A DNA stretch of 64,000 nucleotides. Origin: Flocculibacter collagenilyticus. Lineage in GTDB: Bacteria; Pseudomonadota; Gammaproteobacteria; Enterobacterales; Alteromonadaceae. Positions 1-9,233 of the stretch are shown here, piece by piece. Numbering within the stretch: the first letter of the stretch is position 1; each line of letters opens with the position of its first letter. Made by a program: the position numbers and the translations under genes. Where the stretch lies: positions 3,795,899 to 3,859,898 of the forward strand of contig NZ_CP059888.1 in the NCBI RefSeq assembly GCF_016469335.1, in the 5' to 3' direction. The notes beneath the pieces are model-generated. The model searched no databases, was not told the origin of the DNA, and saw nothing but the letters and a program-made list of their open reading frames with translations.

Positions 1-423
1 CAGCTAGTTGATATTGATAAAAAGGTACTAGATTTACGGCAAAAAATAGATGAATTAAAAGCTAAGCAAGATAAAGAGCAACCATTTCAAAACAATGAGC
101 AAGCGATGCGACTTTTTAACTTGCTATTGGCAATGGACTGTGACTCTCAAATTTTACCACCGCTGATTGAACGGGCTTTCAAAGATTACCCTAATTTAAC
201 TGTGCGGGAGCTAATGCCTATAGTATTAGATTGGTATGAAAAACCAGTTAAGTCTAAAACAAATAAAAAGCAGAAGAATGTTCAACAAACAAACTGGCAT
301 ACATTAGACTCAGATGACATGCGTTTTAAATTCTCTCAGGCTAAAAAAGGAGATTTATATAAAAACTTAAGCTATAGGGATGAATTATTTGACTTACCTG
401 GTTGGATAAAACAAATCGGTTAA
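1..423 (+). CDS. tnsC: TnsC, C-terminal fragment (window-truncated)
   Basis: The frame is open from base 1 to the stop at 421-423, so this is the last ~140 residues of a longer protein rather than a gene starting at an internal ATG. TnsC is the AAA+ regulator that links target selectors (TnsD or TnsE) to the TnsAB transposase. The visible part is a charged helical tail ending in a region rich in aromatic and acidic residues (FDLPGW near the end); the Walker motifs would lie upstream. The assignment rests mainly on position: the stop is one base before the tnsD ATG, and tnsE follows, the invariant order in Tn7. I do not recognise the fragment by motif alone. Confidence 0.72.
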   Translation, partial: QLVDIDKKVLDLRQKIDELKAKQDKEQPFQNNEQAMRLFNLLLAMDCDSQILPPLIERAFKDYPNLTVRELMPIVLDWYEKPVKSKTNKKQKNVQQTNWHTLDSDDMRFKFSQAKKGDLYKNLSYRDELFDLPGWIKQIG

Positions 424-424
424 C

Positions 425-1936
425 ATGTTTGACTTTCCTTTACCTTATCGTGATGAGCTGATTTACAGTGTTATCGCAAGGTATGGGGTTCATCAAGGGA
501 TTGTTTCTCCTAAAGAGATATTGGATGATGTTTATAATGACCGAAAGGTAGTTGCTACTGTTGATTTGCCTAGTCATATTAATAAAATTTCTAGTTTGTT
601 TCCGCAGAGAAAAACAACTTCTCCTGTGGAACTAATCTATTCACATACCCTTTTCCCACTATATGCTCCATTTGTTGATGAAAAACGCAGGAAGAAATGC
701 CTTAGTTTTATGAAGAAACAAGCAAAAGGAAGTACACACTTAGCTCTAGGTGTTGCTGCTTCTCGCGTAAAACAGCCTAGATGGTTGAGATATTGCCCCG
801 CTTGTCTTTTGGAACAAAGAAACAAATTTGGTGAATATTATTGGTTACGCAATTGGCAGGTTTCAGGTGTCGATAGTTGTTTGTTACATGGAGCTTTAAT
901 TGATTCCAGTGTACCGAGGCATCCAGTTCATAAGCATGAATATACACCTGCGACTCATCACTCTTGTCGAACGGATGATATCCAGCCACCAAGTTGTATT
1001 CAATCTGATTTAATAACTCAGAGTGTAGATGAGCTATTACAGCTTAAACCTTTTGATTCACCAAGTTCAGAGCAGTGGACAAATTACTATAGGGCAACAC
1101 TAGTTGAACGTGGATTAAATCGCGGAAAGCATATTGATTACAGCAGGTTAAAAGAAAAAGTAGTTTTGTGCTTTGGAAGCAAGTGGCTTAAAAAATATGG
1201 CTTATACCCTGAAGAAAGTGAAACATGTTGGCTAAAAACAATATTTCGCAAACACAGAAAAGCATTTAGTTACTTAGAACATCTAGTTGTCTGGCATAGC
1301 TTGTTTGAAGACGAATGGCGGGTTGCAGATATCTTTAAGCGGATATGTTTGCAACCCAAAGAACGTAAGGTATTAGCGATACCACAGCTTGATGCATCAG
1401 AAAAAGATAAGAGTAAATTTAGGGATCTATGGTTATCGGTAGTCGCCAAAAACGGAGTAAATAATGCTCGCAAGCATAAATTTGGTCACGTATATGCGTG
1501 GTTATATCGTCATGATAAGGTGTGGCTGTTACGAGTGAATAAACAGAATAAAGCACCTAACATAATTAAAAACCCGAGGATTGATTGGAGTAAGAGAGAT
1601 AGACATTTAGTAAAATTACTATGCCATATAAAAAATGATTCAGAACTTAAGCTAGATGATCCACGTCACTCTATGAACTGGTATTTTTCAAAACTTTATC
1701 ATGGATCAACGATTGGTAAACATTTAAATGATCTACCACTTTGTAAATTGTTTTTCTTGAGGTTTTGTGAAAATATTGCTGAATATCAAATAAGAAGAAT
1801 AACGTGTGCTGTTATTAAACAAAGCCTTACTAATAGCATGTTACGACGATGGAATATACTAAGGATGTCGGGGTTAAGCGAGCATAGGTTGACGCCTCTT
1901 GCTGATGCTTTTCTACTGAACATTATACGGATTTAA
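425..1936 (+). CDS. tnsD: TnsD/TniQ-family target-site selector
   Basis: At 503 residues it is close to Tn7 TnsD (about 508). The N-terminal TniQ domain is clear: it opens FPLPYRDELIYSVIARYG and carries a CCCH zinc site, C124-x2-C127 (CPAC) and C152-x2-H155 (CLLH), with YWLRNWQVSGV between. TnsD binds a fixed attachment site (3' end of glmS for Tn7) and recruits TnsC. The C-terminal ~300 residues are the DNA-binding part expected to set target choice; they are too diverged for me to predict the site. It is translationally coupled: it starts one base after tnsC and its stop overlaps the tnsE start (TAATG). Confidence 0.9.
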   Translation: MFDFPLPYRDELIYSVIARYGVHQGIVSPKEILDDVYNDRKVVATVDLPSHINKISSLFPQRKTTSPVELIYSHTLFPLYAPFVDEKRRKKCLSFMKKQAKGSTHLALGVAASRVKQPRWLRYCPACLLEQRNKFGEYYWLRNWQVSGVDSCLLHGALIDSSVPRHPVHKHEYTPATHHSCRTDDIQPPSCIQSDLITQSVDELLQLKPFDSPSSEQWTNYYRATLVERGLNRGKHIDYSRLKEKVVLCFGSKWLKKYGLYPEESETCWLKTIFRKHRKAFSYLEHLVVWHSLFEDEWRVADIFKRICLQPKERKVLAIPQLDASEKDKSKFRDLWLSVVAKNGVNNARKHKFGHVYAWLYRHDKVWLLRVNKQNKAPNIIKNPRIDWSKRDRHLVKLLCHIKNDSELKLDDPRHSMNWYFSKLYHGSTIGKHLNDLPLCKLFFLRFCENIAEYQIRRITCAVIKQSLTNSMLRRWNILRMSGLSEHRLTPLADAFLLNIIRI

Positions 1937-3534
1937 TGGATAAATTTAGAATAGATGGATTTAGCGATGATTCAGTCATCAATGGTATAGGCTCTTTGTT
2001 TCGAAGAAATGACGGCTCTCTATGGCGTATCAATATATCTACTTCTCCTGTAAAAAGTGAACGCTCATATCTTACCTTGTCTCAATCCCCCATTATTGTG
2101 CGGCAAAGAGTCCTAAATTCAAAAACTGAGGTTAGTAAAAAAGGATACCATAAATCTTTTCCTATCAAAGATACTCGTGAATGGCAGGTTGCTAAGGTAA
2201 AAGACTGCCCAGTTATTAAACATCATCGTAAAGCGGATGGTGAACAGTATTGTTTTGTATTTCAGATAGGTGATGGTACGACTGTTTACTTGCCTCAATT
2301 TGAATTAGCTAGAGCGCTCTTTTTTCATGATGGCTACTTATCACGCACGGCTATGACACCAGATGTATTACAAGCTGAATTTGATGTCATGGTGAATAAA
2401 GACACAGGGATAGCAACAATTGATGTAATGCCGAGCTGTACGTATAAAATCGACTATTATAACGAACCAAGCTGTAGGAGGCTGCTTAGCTGGATATTAG
2501 TCGATGAAAACGCGCGTCGCTCGTATGAGAGTATTGGTCGTTATCAACTAATTGAAGGTAAAGAACTTGGTAAATACAGAGTGTGGGATTTTAAGTTTGA
2601 TCCACCGCTGCTGGCAAATACCCGCTTTTCAGTAAAAGGCTGGTTTGATCCTGATTTAAACGCGATGTTTGTGCATGAAATAGAAGGACTTGCAGATATA
2701 CCTAATGATTTACCTGAAAAAATATTATTTTCACATCCTAATTTTACTAAAGATGTTATTGGTAAAGGTAATGGTGGTTATGCTGCGGGAACTGTGCGTC
2801 CAGCCGAACATAATGTTGATGATGAAGCGAGCGCTAACATCGACAACAAAACAGTAATAATAAAACCGCCTAGCATCACTTTGTCATTTAATAAGGCTGT
2901 TGAAACGATAAAAATTGCTCAAAAGAATAGAATTAGTAGTAATGGTAAAAAAGATGATGAAGTACCTGATAAAGCTTCAAAAGATGTCAGTACTGATGAA
3001 GCTACTACTATAGGTGAACTGCCAAATGCTGATTGGGATAATATTGATGATCAGACCGATGATAGTCATTTGTATATCAATAAGTTTGAAAGTTACTTCA
3101 AAATGCTTGAGTTACTTAAAGTTGAATACGGATGCGAAGTCATTAGTTATTCATTACGAAAATTGCCTAAATTACCTAGATGTACTAAGCATTTGTTAGT
3201 AACAGATGGTAACCCGAGATGCTTGTCTGTCTCATATATAAAAACAGATAACAGCTCATATTATTTATTGGAAGTTGACACTTCGGATACTAACAAACCA
3301 TTATCAACCAAGGTTATAGAAGCATTTAAAGTGGTTAAATTTGAAAGCTTTATCGAAAATGTTGAAAGGAGCTTACTTAAAGGCTCATTGTCTTGGCCAA
3401 AAGAGTATTTTGATAATTTTGTAGGGAAAAGTAATCACTTCGGTATATCTCATCAACAGTCTGGTAAGAATGGAAGCTTAACGCATGAAGATATTAATAA
3501 CTGGAGCAAACGATTTTATCAAAAATTGTGTTAA
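1936..3534 (+). CDS. tnsE: TnsE, replication-directed target selector
   Basis: 532 residues, about the size of Tn7 TnsE (538), directly after tnsD with a 1-nt overlap. TnsE steers insertion to discontinuously replicating DNA and conjugal plasmids by binding 3'-recessed ends and the sliding clamp (family knowledge). The sequence has the TnsE-type N-terminal half (segments VYLPQFELARALFFHDGYLSR and WDFKFDPPLLANTRFSVKGW are the most characteristic), an acidic low-complexity linker around residues 290-365, and a conserved-looking C-terminal domain. No transmembrane or signal sequence. Its presence distinguishes this element from CRISPR-linked Tn7 relatives, which lack TnsE. Confidence 0.88.
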   Translation: MDKFRIDGFSDDSVINGIGSLFRRNDGSLWRINISTSPVKSERSYLTLSQSPIIVRQRVLNSKTEVSKKGYHKSFPIKDTREWQVAKVKDCPVIKHHRKADGEQYCFVFQIGDGTTVYLPQFELARALFFHDGYLSRTAMTPDVLQAEFDVMVNKDTGIATIDVMPSCTYKIDYYNEPSCRRLLSWILVDENARRSYESIGRYQLIEGKELGKYRVWDFKFDPPLLANTRFSVKGWFDPDLNAMFVHEIEGLADIPNDLPEKILFSHPNFTKDVIGKGNGGYAAGTVRPAEHNVDDEASANIDNKTVIIKPPSITLSFNKAVETIKIAQKNRISSNGKKDDEVPDKASKDVSTDEATTIGELPNADWDNIDDQTDDSHLYINKFESYFKMLELLKVEYGCEVISYSLRKLPKLPRCTKHLLVTDGNPRCLSVSYIKTDNSSYYLLEVDTSDTNKPLSTKVIEAFKVVKFESFIENVERSLLKGSLSWPKEYFDNFVGKSNHFGISHQQSGKNGSLTHEDINNWSKRFYQKLC

Positions 3535-3622
3535 GAGTAATTGTAATCAATCCTGGATAGTTTAATTTCAAACTGATATTATTGTGTGTATAAATTGATC
3601 TAATAAAATTAATGAGTTACCT

Positions 3623-4969
3623 ATGAATCAAGCACTCGTTCGAAGAGAAGATTTAAATGTAGACAATACATTGATTCAAAATATAGCTGCTTATTCTTTG
3701 CAGGATGCATCTTATTGGTCTTTTAAAGGGCGTTCTAAAAGAAACCATTGCCATGGACTGATTCAATATCCTGCAATGATGGTTCCTGAAATGCAGGGAG
3801 AATTAATTGATGCAATTCAAAGTGTTGACCCCAATATAACCACTGTGTTTGATCCTTTTGTGGGATCAGGAACCACAATGGGCGAATCTATGATGCGTGG
3901 TCTTGATTTTGTGGGGCACGATATCAATCCATTAGCCATACTTGCTTGTGAGGTCAAAAGTGGCCCGCTTTATGTTAAAAAACTCAACGATAAAATAAGT
4001 GATTTACTTAGTGCTATTGAGTTAAGTAATAGCAATGAGGTAGCTGTAAACTTTAAAGGTATTGATAAATGGTTCTTAAAAGAAATTCAATTAGAGTTAA
4101 GTTCTATTTACTTAGCAATTAAAGCAGAACCATCAAAGTGGGCACGTAAAATATTTTGGTTAGCATTGAGTAATACTGTTAGGTCTACATGTAACTCTAG
4201 AAGTTCAACGTATAAACTACATATAAAGTCTGAAGAACAAATTGAAAAAATTGGTTCTGCAAAAGTTATTTTTAAAAAGAACTTGTTGAAGAGTTTTGAA
4301 AATATTAAAGCACATAAAGAAATGCTTACTAAAAATGGGCATTTGAAACGCTCAAAAAGCGTTAGCAAAGTATCGATTAAAAATGTTGACGCAAAATTGC
4401 GTAAAAAATCTAAACAAAAATTTGATTTATTGATTAGCTCTCCGCCATATGGAGATAACTCTACAACTGTAACGTATGGTCAATTTTCATACCTTCCTCT
4501 CCAATGGATTGATTTATCCGATATTAATGAAAAAATAGATCCATCAATACTTAGTTATCAAAATGCCATTGATAGTTCTAGCCTTGGTGGTTCATTGAAA
4601 GAGTCAGAAGATAAACGCTTAAAATTGATAAATCGCTCATCTTCGCTGGACATATGCATTGAAAAAATATTAAAAGTTAATCCAGAGAATATTAAAAAAT
4701 TAGTCAGTTTTGTTTATGACCTAGATTTATCGTTGAAAAATGCGATTGATGAATTGAGAGATAATGCCTATATGATTTGGACTTTGGGAAATCGTAGGAT
4801 TTCTGATATTGAAGTTCCATTAGATAAAATTATGCGTGAGCTCTTAGAATCAAGGGGATGCACTTATGTTTATGAAATTGAAAGGACTATACCTAGTAAA
4901 CGTATGGCTTCAAGGAATCAAATAGCATCAACTATGGGCAAAGAATCAGTCCTAATTATGCGGAGATAA
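3623..4969 (+). CDS. DNA methyltransferase (N4-C/N6-A type, SPPY)
   Basis: 448 residues. Motif I (SAM binding) is D77-PFVGSGTT-85, followed by an acidic GHDINPLA strand; the catalytic motif IV is S273-PPY-276. The ~185 residues between them leave room for a target-recognition domain, so the motif order is I, spacer, IV. Such enzymes methylate an exocyclic amine of adenine or cytosine. No nuclease domain is visible. The gene begins the four-gene cargo set, after an 88-bp AT-rich gap containing a possible -10 (TATAAA, about 3589). Its stop is one base from the next ATG, implying a shared transcript with the GHKL ATPase. Probable role: marking self DNA or supplying the substrate read by its partners (inference). 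Confidence 0.85.
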   Translation: MNQALVRREDLNVDNTLIQNIAAYSLQDASYWSFKGRSKRNHCHGLIQYPAMMVPEMQGELIDAIQSVDPNITTVFDPFVGSGTTMGESMMRGLDFVGHDINPLAILACEVKSGPLYVKKLNDKISDLLSAIELSNSNEVAVNFKGIDKWFLKEIQLELSSIYLAIKAEPSKWARKIFWLALSNTVRSTCNSRSSTYKLHIKSEEQIEKIGSAKVIFKKNLLKSFENIKAHKEMLTKNGHLKRSKSVSKVSIKNVDAKLRKKSKQKFDLLISSPPYGDNSTTVTYGQFSYLPLQWIDLSDINEKIDPSILSYQNAIDSSSLGGSLKESEDKRLKLINRSSSLDICIEKILKVNPENIKKLVSFVYDLDLSLKNAIDELRDNAYMIWTLGNRRISDIEVPLDKIMRELLESRGCTYVYEIERTIPSKRMASRNQIASTMGKESVLIMRR

Positions 4970-4970
4970 A

Positions 4971-7466
4971 ATGGACAAGGAAAAATTGAAGTTAAAAATT
5001 GATGCCCATGTAATCCAGCAGCTAGGTGCAGAGCTTATTAGTGGTCCAGAAATAGCTCTTTTGGAGTTAATTAAAAACTCTCATGATGCTGACGCAAGCT
5101 TTTGTTATATAGATGTAGATACTAATTATACTGAAACGATTGATCATATTGATATTGTTGACGGCGAAGAAATTAAGACTCCTATTACATACAAAGGCAA
5201 AATATCTATCCGAGATAACGGTCATGGAATGGATAGAAGCAGAATAAATAGATCTTGGTTAACAGTTAGTTACTCAGAAAAAAAAGAGGCAAAAAAAAAC
5301 AATAAAGTTACTGAAAAATTTAAAAGGTCTTTAACTGGAGATAAAGGGTTAGGTAGGCTGGGCTCAATGCAGCTAGGCACTATTTGTAGAATATCTACGC
5401 AATCGAAGCCTGAAAATGAGGGAATATGTGTTTCATTTTCATGGGATGATTTCATACATGGAAAAACTTTGGACTCTGTGCATGTCTCAGAACAAGCTGT
5501 CCCAGCCAAAAAAGAAACGGGTACAATAATAGAAGCCATTGGTATTAAAAATTTAGCTTTTTGGGAAGGAGCAGGAAGCATTGAGTTTCCAACCAAAATA
5601 GCTTCAATGGTTTCACCTCACGGACAAATCAGTAAATTCAAAACTTTTTATGTTCACAATGGACTATCTATCGAATTAGAAACGTTTTCTGAACATTTAC
5701 TGGAACAGGCTTCTAGTATCTTTGATTTTAATCTAGATGGTGATTTTATTTCTGTAACAGGAATGATTGAACTACTACCTTTTAAGCCAAATACCAATAA
5801 CCGAAAAGCAGTTTATGAAGAATATATAAACTCAGATAATGGTGTGCAATTTTTTCATTATCTCAAAGAACAGGCAACATTAAACGACTTTAAAATGGAG
5901 TTGCTTGAGGGCAAGTATTTTCTTAAATTCGAGCATATGATTGAACTCGGTGATGTCGACTTAAAACTCAGCCAATTTGCTCATCCTGGTGGCTTTGAAA
6001 GTAGAATATATAACTTTCTGTTAAGCAAAGAAGCATTGGACATTGAAGATTTAAGCTTCACAAAAATTAAAGAATCAATTAAAACCATAGCTGGTGATAT
6101 TTCACCTTATAGAGATGGGTTTCGTATTGGCTCTAACAATAAAGATTGGCTTGGTCTCTCAAATGAGATGACTTCAGGTGCAGGTGCTTATTCGTTAAGG
6201 CCTAGCAATGTAACGGGTTACATAAACTTGTCGTCGAATAAAAACAAAGCCCTCATAGAAAAATCAGATCGAGAAAGCTTCGTCGATAATATTGAATATC
6301 GTAGCTTTTATGCTATCTGCCAATATGCATTAAGTACTATTAATAAATTTTTGAATACTTCTAGACGAAGATCTCTTGATTACCTTGATGATAAAATACT
6401 TAAAGATGCTGGTAAACCTAAGGGCTACTCCGCGAGATTGGCTACAGTTGAACTTGATAATCTGGTTAAAAAAAGCGTTACACTACAACCTAAAGTTACA
6501 AAGCAAGTAGATAAGATAAAAACCACATTTCTTAACAATAAAAAACAAATTGATGACTCTATAGCAAAGAATCAGCAGGATATGTACAAGGATCCTGTTT
6601 TAGAAAAAGAATTATTGTCTATTAAAAAAATGCTTAATTTTCTAGAAGAGGAAACAAACTCTAATCTAGCTAATTATAAAAGTTTTAATGATGAGCTTGC
6701 GTCACATGTCCACTCAACTAAAAAGGTTTTGGATGAAATCAAAAGCTATGAGAATCAAATAAAAAACTTTTATGATCACGTTGCTATTGGTCTATCTGCT
6801 CAAACTCTTGCTCACGAAGCCAATGAACAAACGAGAAATATTCGTTTTCATCTTGATTCCGCTAAAAAGAGAATTAATGAATTAGGTATAAAAGATAGTA
6901 AATTAACAAAAGAACTGAATGGCATTAGAGGGGACTCTCAAACCCTTTCAAAATCAATATCATCACTAAACCCTCTAGTTAAGGCGCAGCGAGAAGTTAT
7001 TGAAAAACTTAATATTTCTGATTTTATCGAAGATTATGTCAATTTGCGTACTAGTTACTTTGAAAGGAAATTGATTTCAATAAAGATTAGTGACAAAGGT
7101 GACTCTAAGCTCATCCAATTCAATCGAGGTAAGCTATTTCAAATAATTGATAATATAGTTAGAAACTCAGAACATTGGCTAGCTATATACCAGATACATA
7201 ATCCTGAGCATAAGTGTATATTAACCATTGATATTGATAGAAATAAGGTAACTATTTGGGATAATGCCAAAGGGATTAGACCTCCATTAGAAGATGTATT
7301 ATTTGATATGTTTGCATCTGATAAAGAGTTTGGCCAAGGCCTAGGTTTATATATAACTAAAACACTTTTAAGTGAAAAAAACTGTTCTATTTCTCTTCTT
7401 CAAGAGAGAAATACATATGGTAGAAGATTTAAATTTGAAATAGACCTGATTGAGGCGATTGTATAA
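4971..7466 (+). CDS. Dual GHKL ATPase: MORC/MutL-like N-terminus plus histidine-kinase-like C-terminus
   Basis: 831 residues with two separate Bergerat-fold ATP sites. N-terminal site: N box ELIKNSHDAD (N36), G1 D82-NGHGM, G2 G123-DKGLGRLG. This continuous arrangement resembles MORC/MutL/Hsp90-type ATPases, including prokaryotic MORC-like proteins reported in restriction-modification loci. A coiled-coil-rich middle (about 500-610) leads to an H-box-like LAHEANEQTR (H615), then a second site: N732 in IVRNSEHW, G1 D764-NAKGI, G2 G788-QGLGLYITK, the pattern of sensor histidine kinases. No membrane segment, so soluble. It is coupled 5' to the methylase (1-nt gap) and 3' to the receiver-like gene (TAATG overlap). 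Whether H615 is phosphorylated is unknown. Confidence 0.82.
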   Translation: MDKEKLKLKIDAHVIQQLGAELISGPEIALLELIKNSHDADASFCYIDVDTNYTETIDHIDIVDGEEIKTPITYKGKISIRDNGHGMDRSRINRSWLTVSYSEKKEAKKNNKVTEKFKRSLTGDKGLGRLGSMQLGTICRISTQSKPENEGICVSFSWDDFIHGKTLDSVHVSEQAVPAKKETGTIIEAIGIKNLAFWEGAGSIEFPTKIASMVSPHGQISKFKTFYVHNGLSIELETFSEHLLEQASSIFDFNLDGDFISVTGMIELLPFKPNTNNRKAVYEEYINSDNGVQFFHYLKEQATLNDFKMELLEGKYFLKFEHMIELGDVDLKLSQFAHPGGFESRIYNFLLSKEALDIEDLSFTKIKESIKTIAGDISPYRDGFRIGSNNKDWLGLSNEMTSGAGAYSLRPSNVTGYINLSSNKNKALIEKSDRESFVDNIEYRSFYAICQYALSTINKFLNTSRRRSLDYLDDKILKDAGKPKGYSARLATVELDNLVKKSVTLQPKVTKQVDKIKTTFLNNKKQIDDSIAKNQQDMYKDPVLEKELLSIKKMLNFLEEETNSNLANYKSFNDELASHVHSTKKVLDEIKSYENQIKNFYDHVAIGLSAQTLAHEANEQTRNIRFHLDSAKKRINELGIKDSKLTKELNGIRGDSQTLSKSISSLNPLVKAQREVIEKLNISDFIEDYVNLRTSYFERKLISIKISDKGDSKLIQFNRGKLFQIIDNIVRNSEHWLAIYQIHNPEHKCILTIDIDRNKVTIWDNAKGIRPPLEDVLFDMFASDKEFGQGLGLYITKTLLSEKNCSISLLQERNTYGRRFKFEIDLIEAIV

Positions 7467-9172
7467 TGGATTTACAAACTGATTTTAAAAAGAGTGTGTT
7501 TGATGCCATAGGATTAAATCAAATTATCTGGATTGATGATAGGTTTGCAGAGGGGGCAAGTAAACTCGTAGACGAATACTTACTTGAAATATCAGTGTTG
7601 CATGAAAATGAGAATACTGAAGAGATTGCTTCTTTACCTATTTTTGATGGAATAAATTGGGAATTACCTTTTGAAGTTATAAAAGAAGATATTCCAACAG
7701 ATGATGTTTCGATTTCAGCCTTTTATAGTCAATTAAATAAAAGAATACCTGATTTGTCCCATAAACAATTCGATGAACTCATAACTTTGCTTAATGAAGC
7801 ATCTCAATCGATACTACATTTGTCTCATACTAAGTGGCTAGAAAAAAAAGAAAATATTATTGAGACTACTGGTACTAAACTCTTTCTTATTGATTTGAAC
7901 TTTGAAAAGGAAGGGTTACCTGCCGACCACGGCGAAAGTATCATTTGTGAGTTAGTGAACCTTGACACTGAGGATTGTTATTTTGTTCTCTTTACGAGTG
8001 AAACAAATGTTGGGATTGAAGAAGAGGCTGCCCGAAAGAGTATTATCGATAAATTGGACCCTAATACGGACCATCACCATTTCTCGGTTTTATCTAAAAA
8101 CATTCTTGATGAAGGTGACGGGAAAGTGTCATTGGACTTTAAATCTGCTGAATTCTTAAAGAGAATTTTTTTAAGAAAGCTAAGTAGTGAAATGGTCGAT
8201 ACTGTTAAAACTACAATATCTACTTCATTGGATGAGTTAAAAGATATCCTTAGCCAAAACTCTATCTATGAAGTAGATACAGCCATTTTTAGTAAGTCTT
8301 TAGGAGAAGGTTTATCAGAGTTCGATTTATTACACAGACTTTTTGCAATCAAGCAAAAAGAAGTGATGCATAAAAATTTAACGGATAACCCTAGTTTAAT
8401 TGATAAATTAAAAAGTTTTCGCTCTGTGCAAGGTGCCATTTCAAATAAACACGAAGATGCATACATCAAAAAGTCAATGATGAATTCCCCTCACTTCATC
8501 TCGTTAAGACACAATGAAATGTTTGATTTTTCAATAAATATAATACATAGCCCATTATCTTGCGGAGATGTTTTTAGCTTTAGGGAAGGAGAGGATGAAA
8601 AGCAATATATATTGATTGACCAGCTTTGTGATTTAAACGTTCGTGGAAGCACAGGGGATAGAAATGCGAAAGAAGTATTATTGATTCCTTTTGTAGTGAA
8701 AAAAAGAAGTCCTGCTGAATTTAGAGATGACCAAAACTTGGATAAGTACTACATGATGCAGAAGGCATCTGATTCAACAAAGAAAGAATATTACAGATTT
8801 GATTTCAGCGGTGCTATCAGTGTTAACTCACATCTGCTTGATCTTGCTGTTTTTAATACTAAAGGAGAATTGAGTTTTACTGTAGGTCAGAATGATAATG
8901 AGCTGTTATTTCTTCCTGGGTGGATTAAACGTTTTTCTGTGTTTAAAGAGAGTGTTGTTAACGGTGATAAATTAAAAGAAAAACTGCCAGTTAAATATAG
9001 CGTATTTACCATGTTTGAGGATAATAAATTTCCTGTAACTGTAACAGATAAATCTATTTCAATGAGCGGTAAAAGAGTTAAACAATTACGTACTCCATTT
9101 ATAGAGGAATTAATGTCTAGCTATTTTGTTGATTATAAAGCTAGAACTGCATTTGATATGGATTTTTCCTAA
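7466..9172 (+). CDS. Receiver-like (response-regulator-like) protein with long unknown C-terminus
   Basis: 568 residues. The N-terminal ~220 look like a stretched receiver fold: acidic pair I23-D24-D25, a candidate phosphoacceptor in LFLIDLNF (D143), a hydroxyl in VLFTSETN, and a lysine in SVLSKN. An insertion of roughly 100 residues separates the first two elements, which is unusual for a receiver. The C-terminal ~340 residues match no domain I recognise and contain no obvious nuclease, NADase or membrane-pore motif; this is the likely effector or scaffold. Because the upstream protein carries a kinase-like module and the genes overlap by one base, a phosphorelay or physical partnership is a reasonable inference, unproven. 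Confidence 0.6.
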   Translation: MDLQTDFKKSVFDAIGLNQIIWIDDRFAEGASKLVDEYLLEISVLHENENTEEIASLPIFDGINWELPFEVIKEDIPTDDVSISAFYSQLNKRIPDLSHKQFDELITLLNEASQSILHLSHTKWLEKKENIIETTGTKLFLIDLNFEKEGLPADHGESIICELVNLDTEDCYFVLFTSETNVGIEEEAARKSIIDKLDPNTDHHHFSVLSKNILDEGDGKVSLDFKSAEFLKRIFLRKLSSEMVDTVKTTISTSLDELKDILSQNSIYEVDTAIFSKSLGEGLSEFDLLHRLFAIKQKEVMHKNLTDNPSLIDKLKSFRSVQGAISNKHEDAYIKKSMMNSPHFISLRHNEMFDFSINIIHSPLSCGDVFSFREGEDEKQYILIDQLCDLNVRGSTGDRNAKEVLLIPFVVKKRSPAEFRDDQNLDKYYMMQKASDSTKKEYYRFDFSGAISVNSHLLDLAVFNTKGELSFTVGQNDNELLFLPGWIKRFSVFKESVVNGDKLKEKLPVKYSVFTMFEDNKFPVTVTDKSISMSGKRVKQLRTPFIEELMSSYFVDYKARTAFDMDFS

Positions 9173-9233
9173 TCAAAGTGGTTATAAATTAATTTATAGT
9201 TAGCTTAATTATTAATAAAAAAAGGAGTTTGTG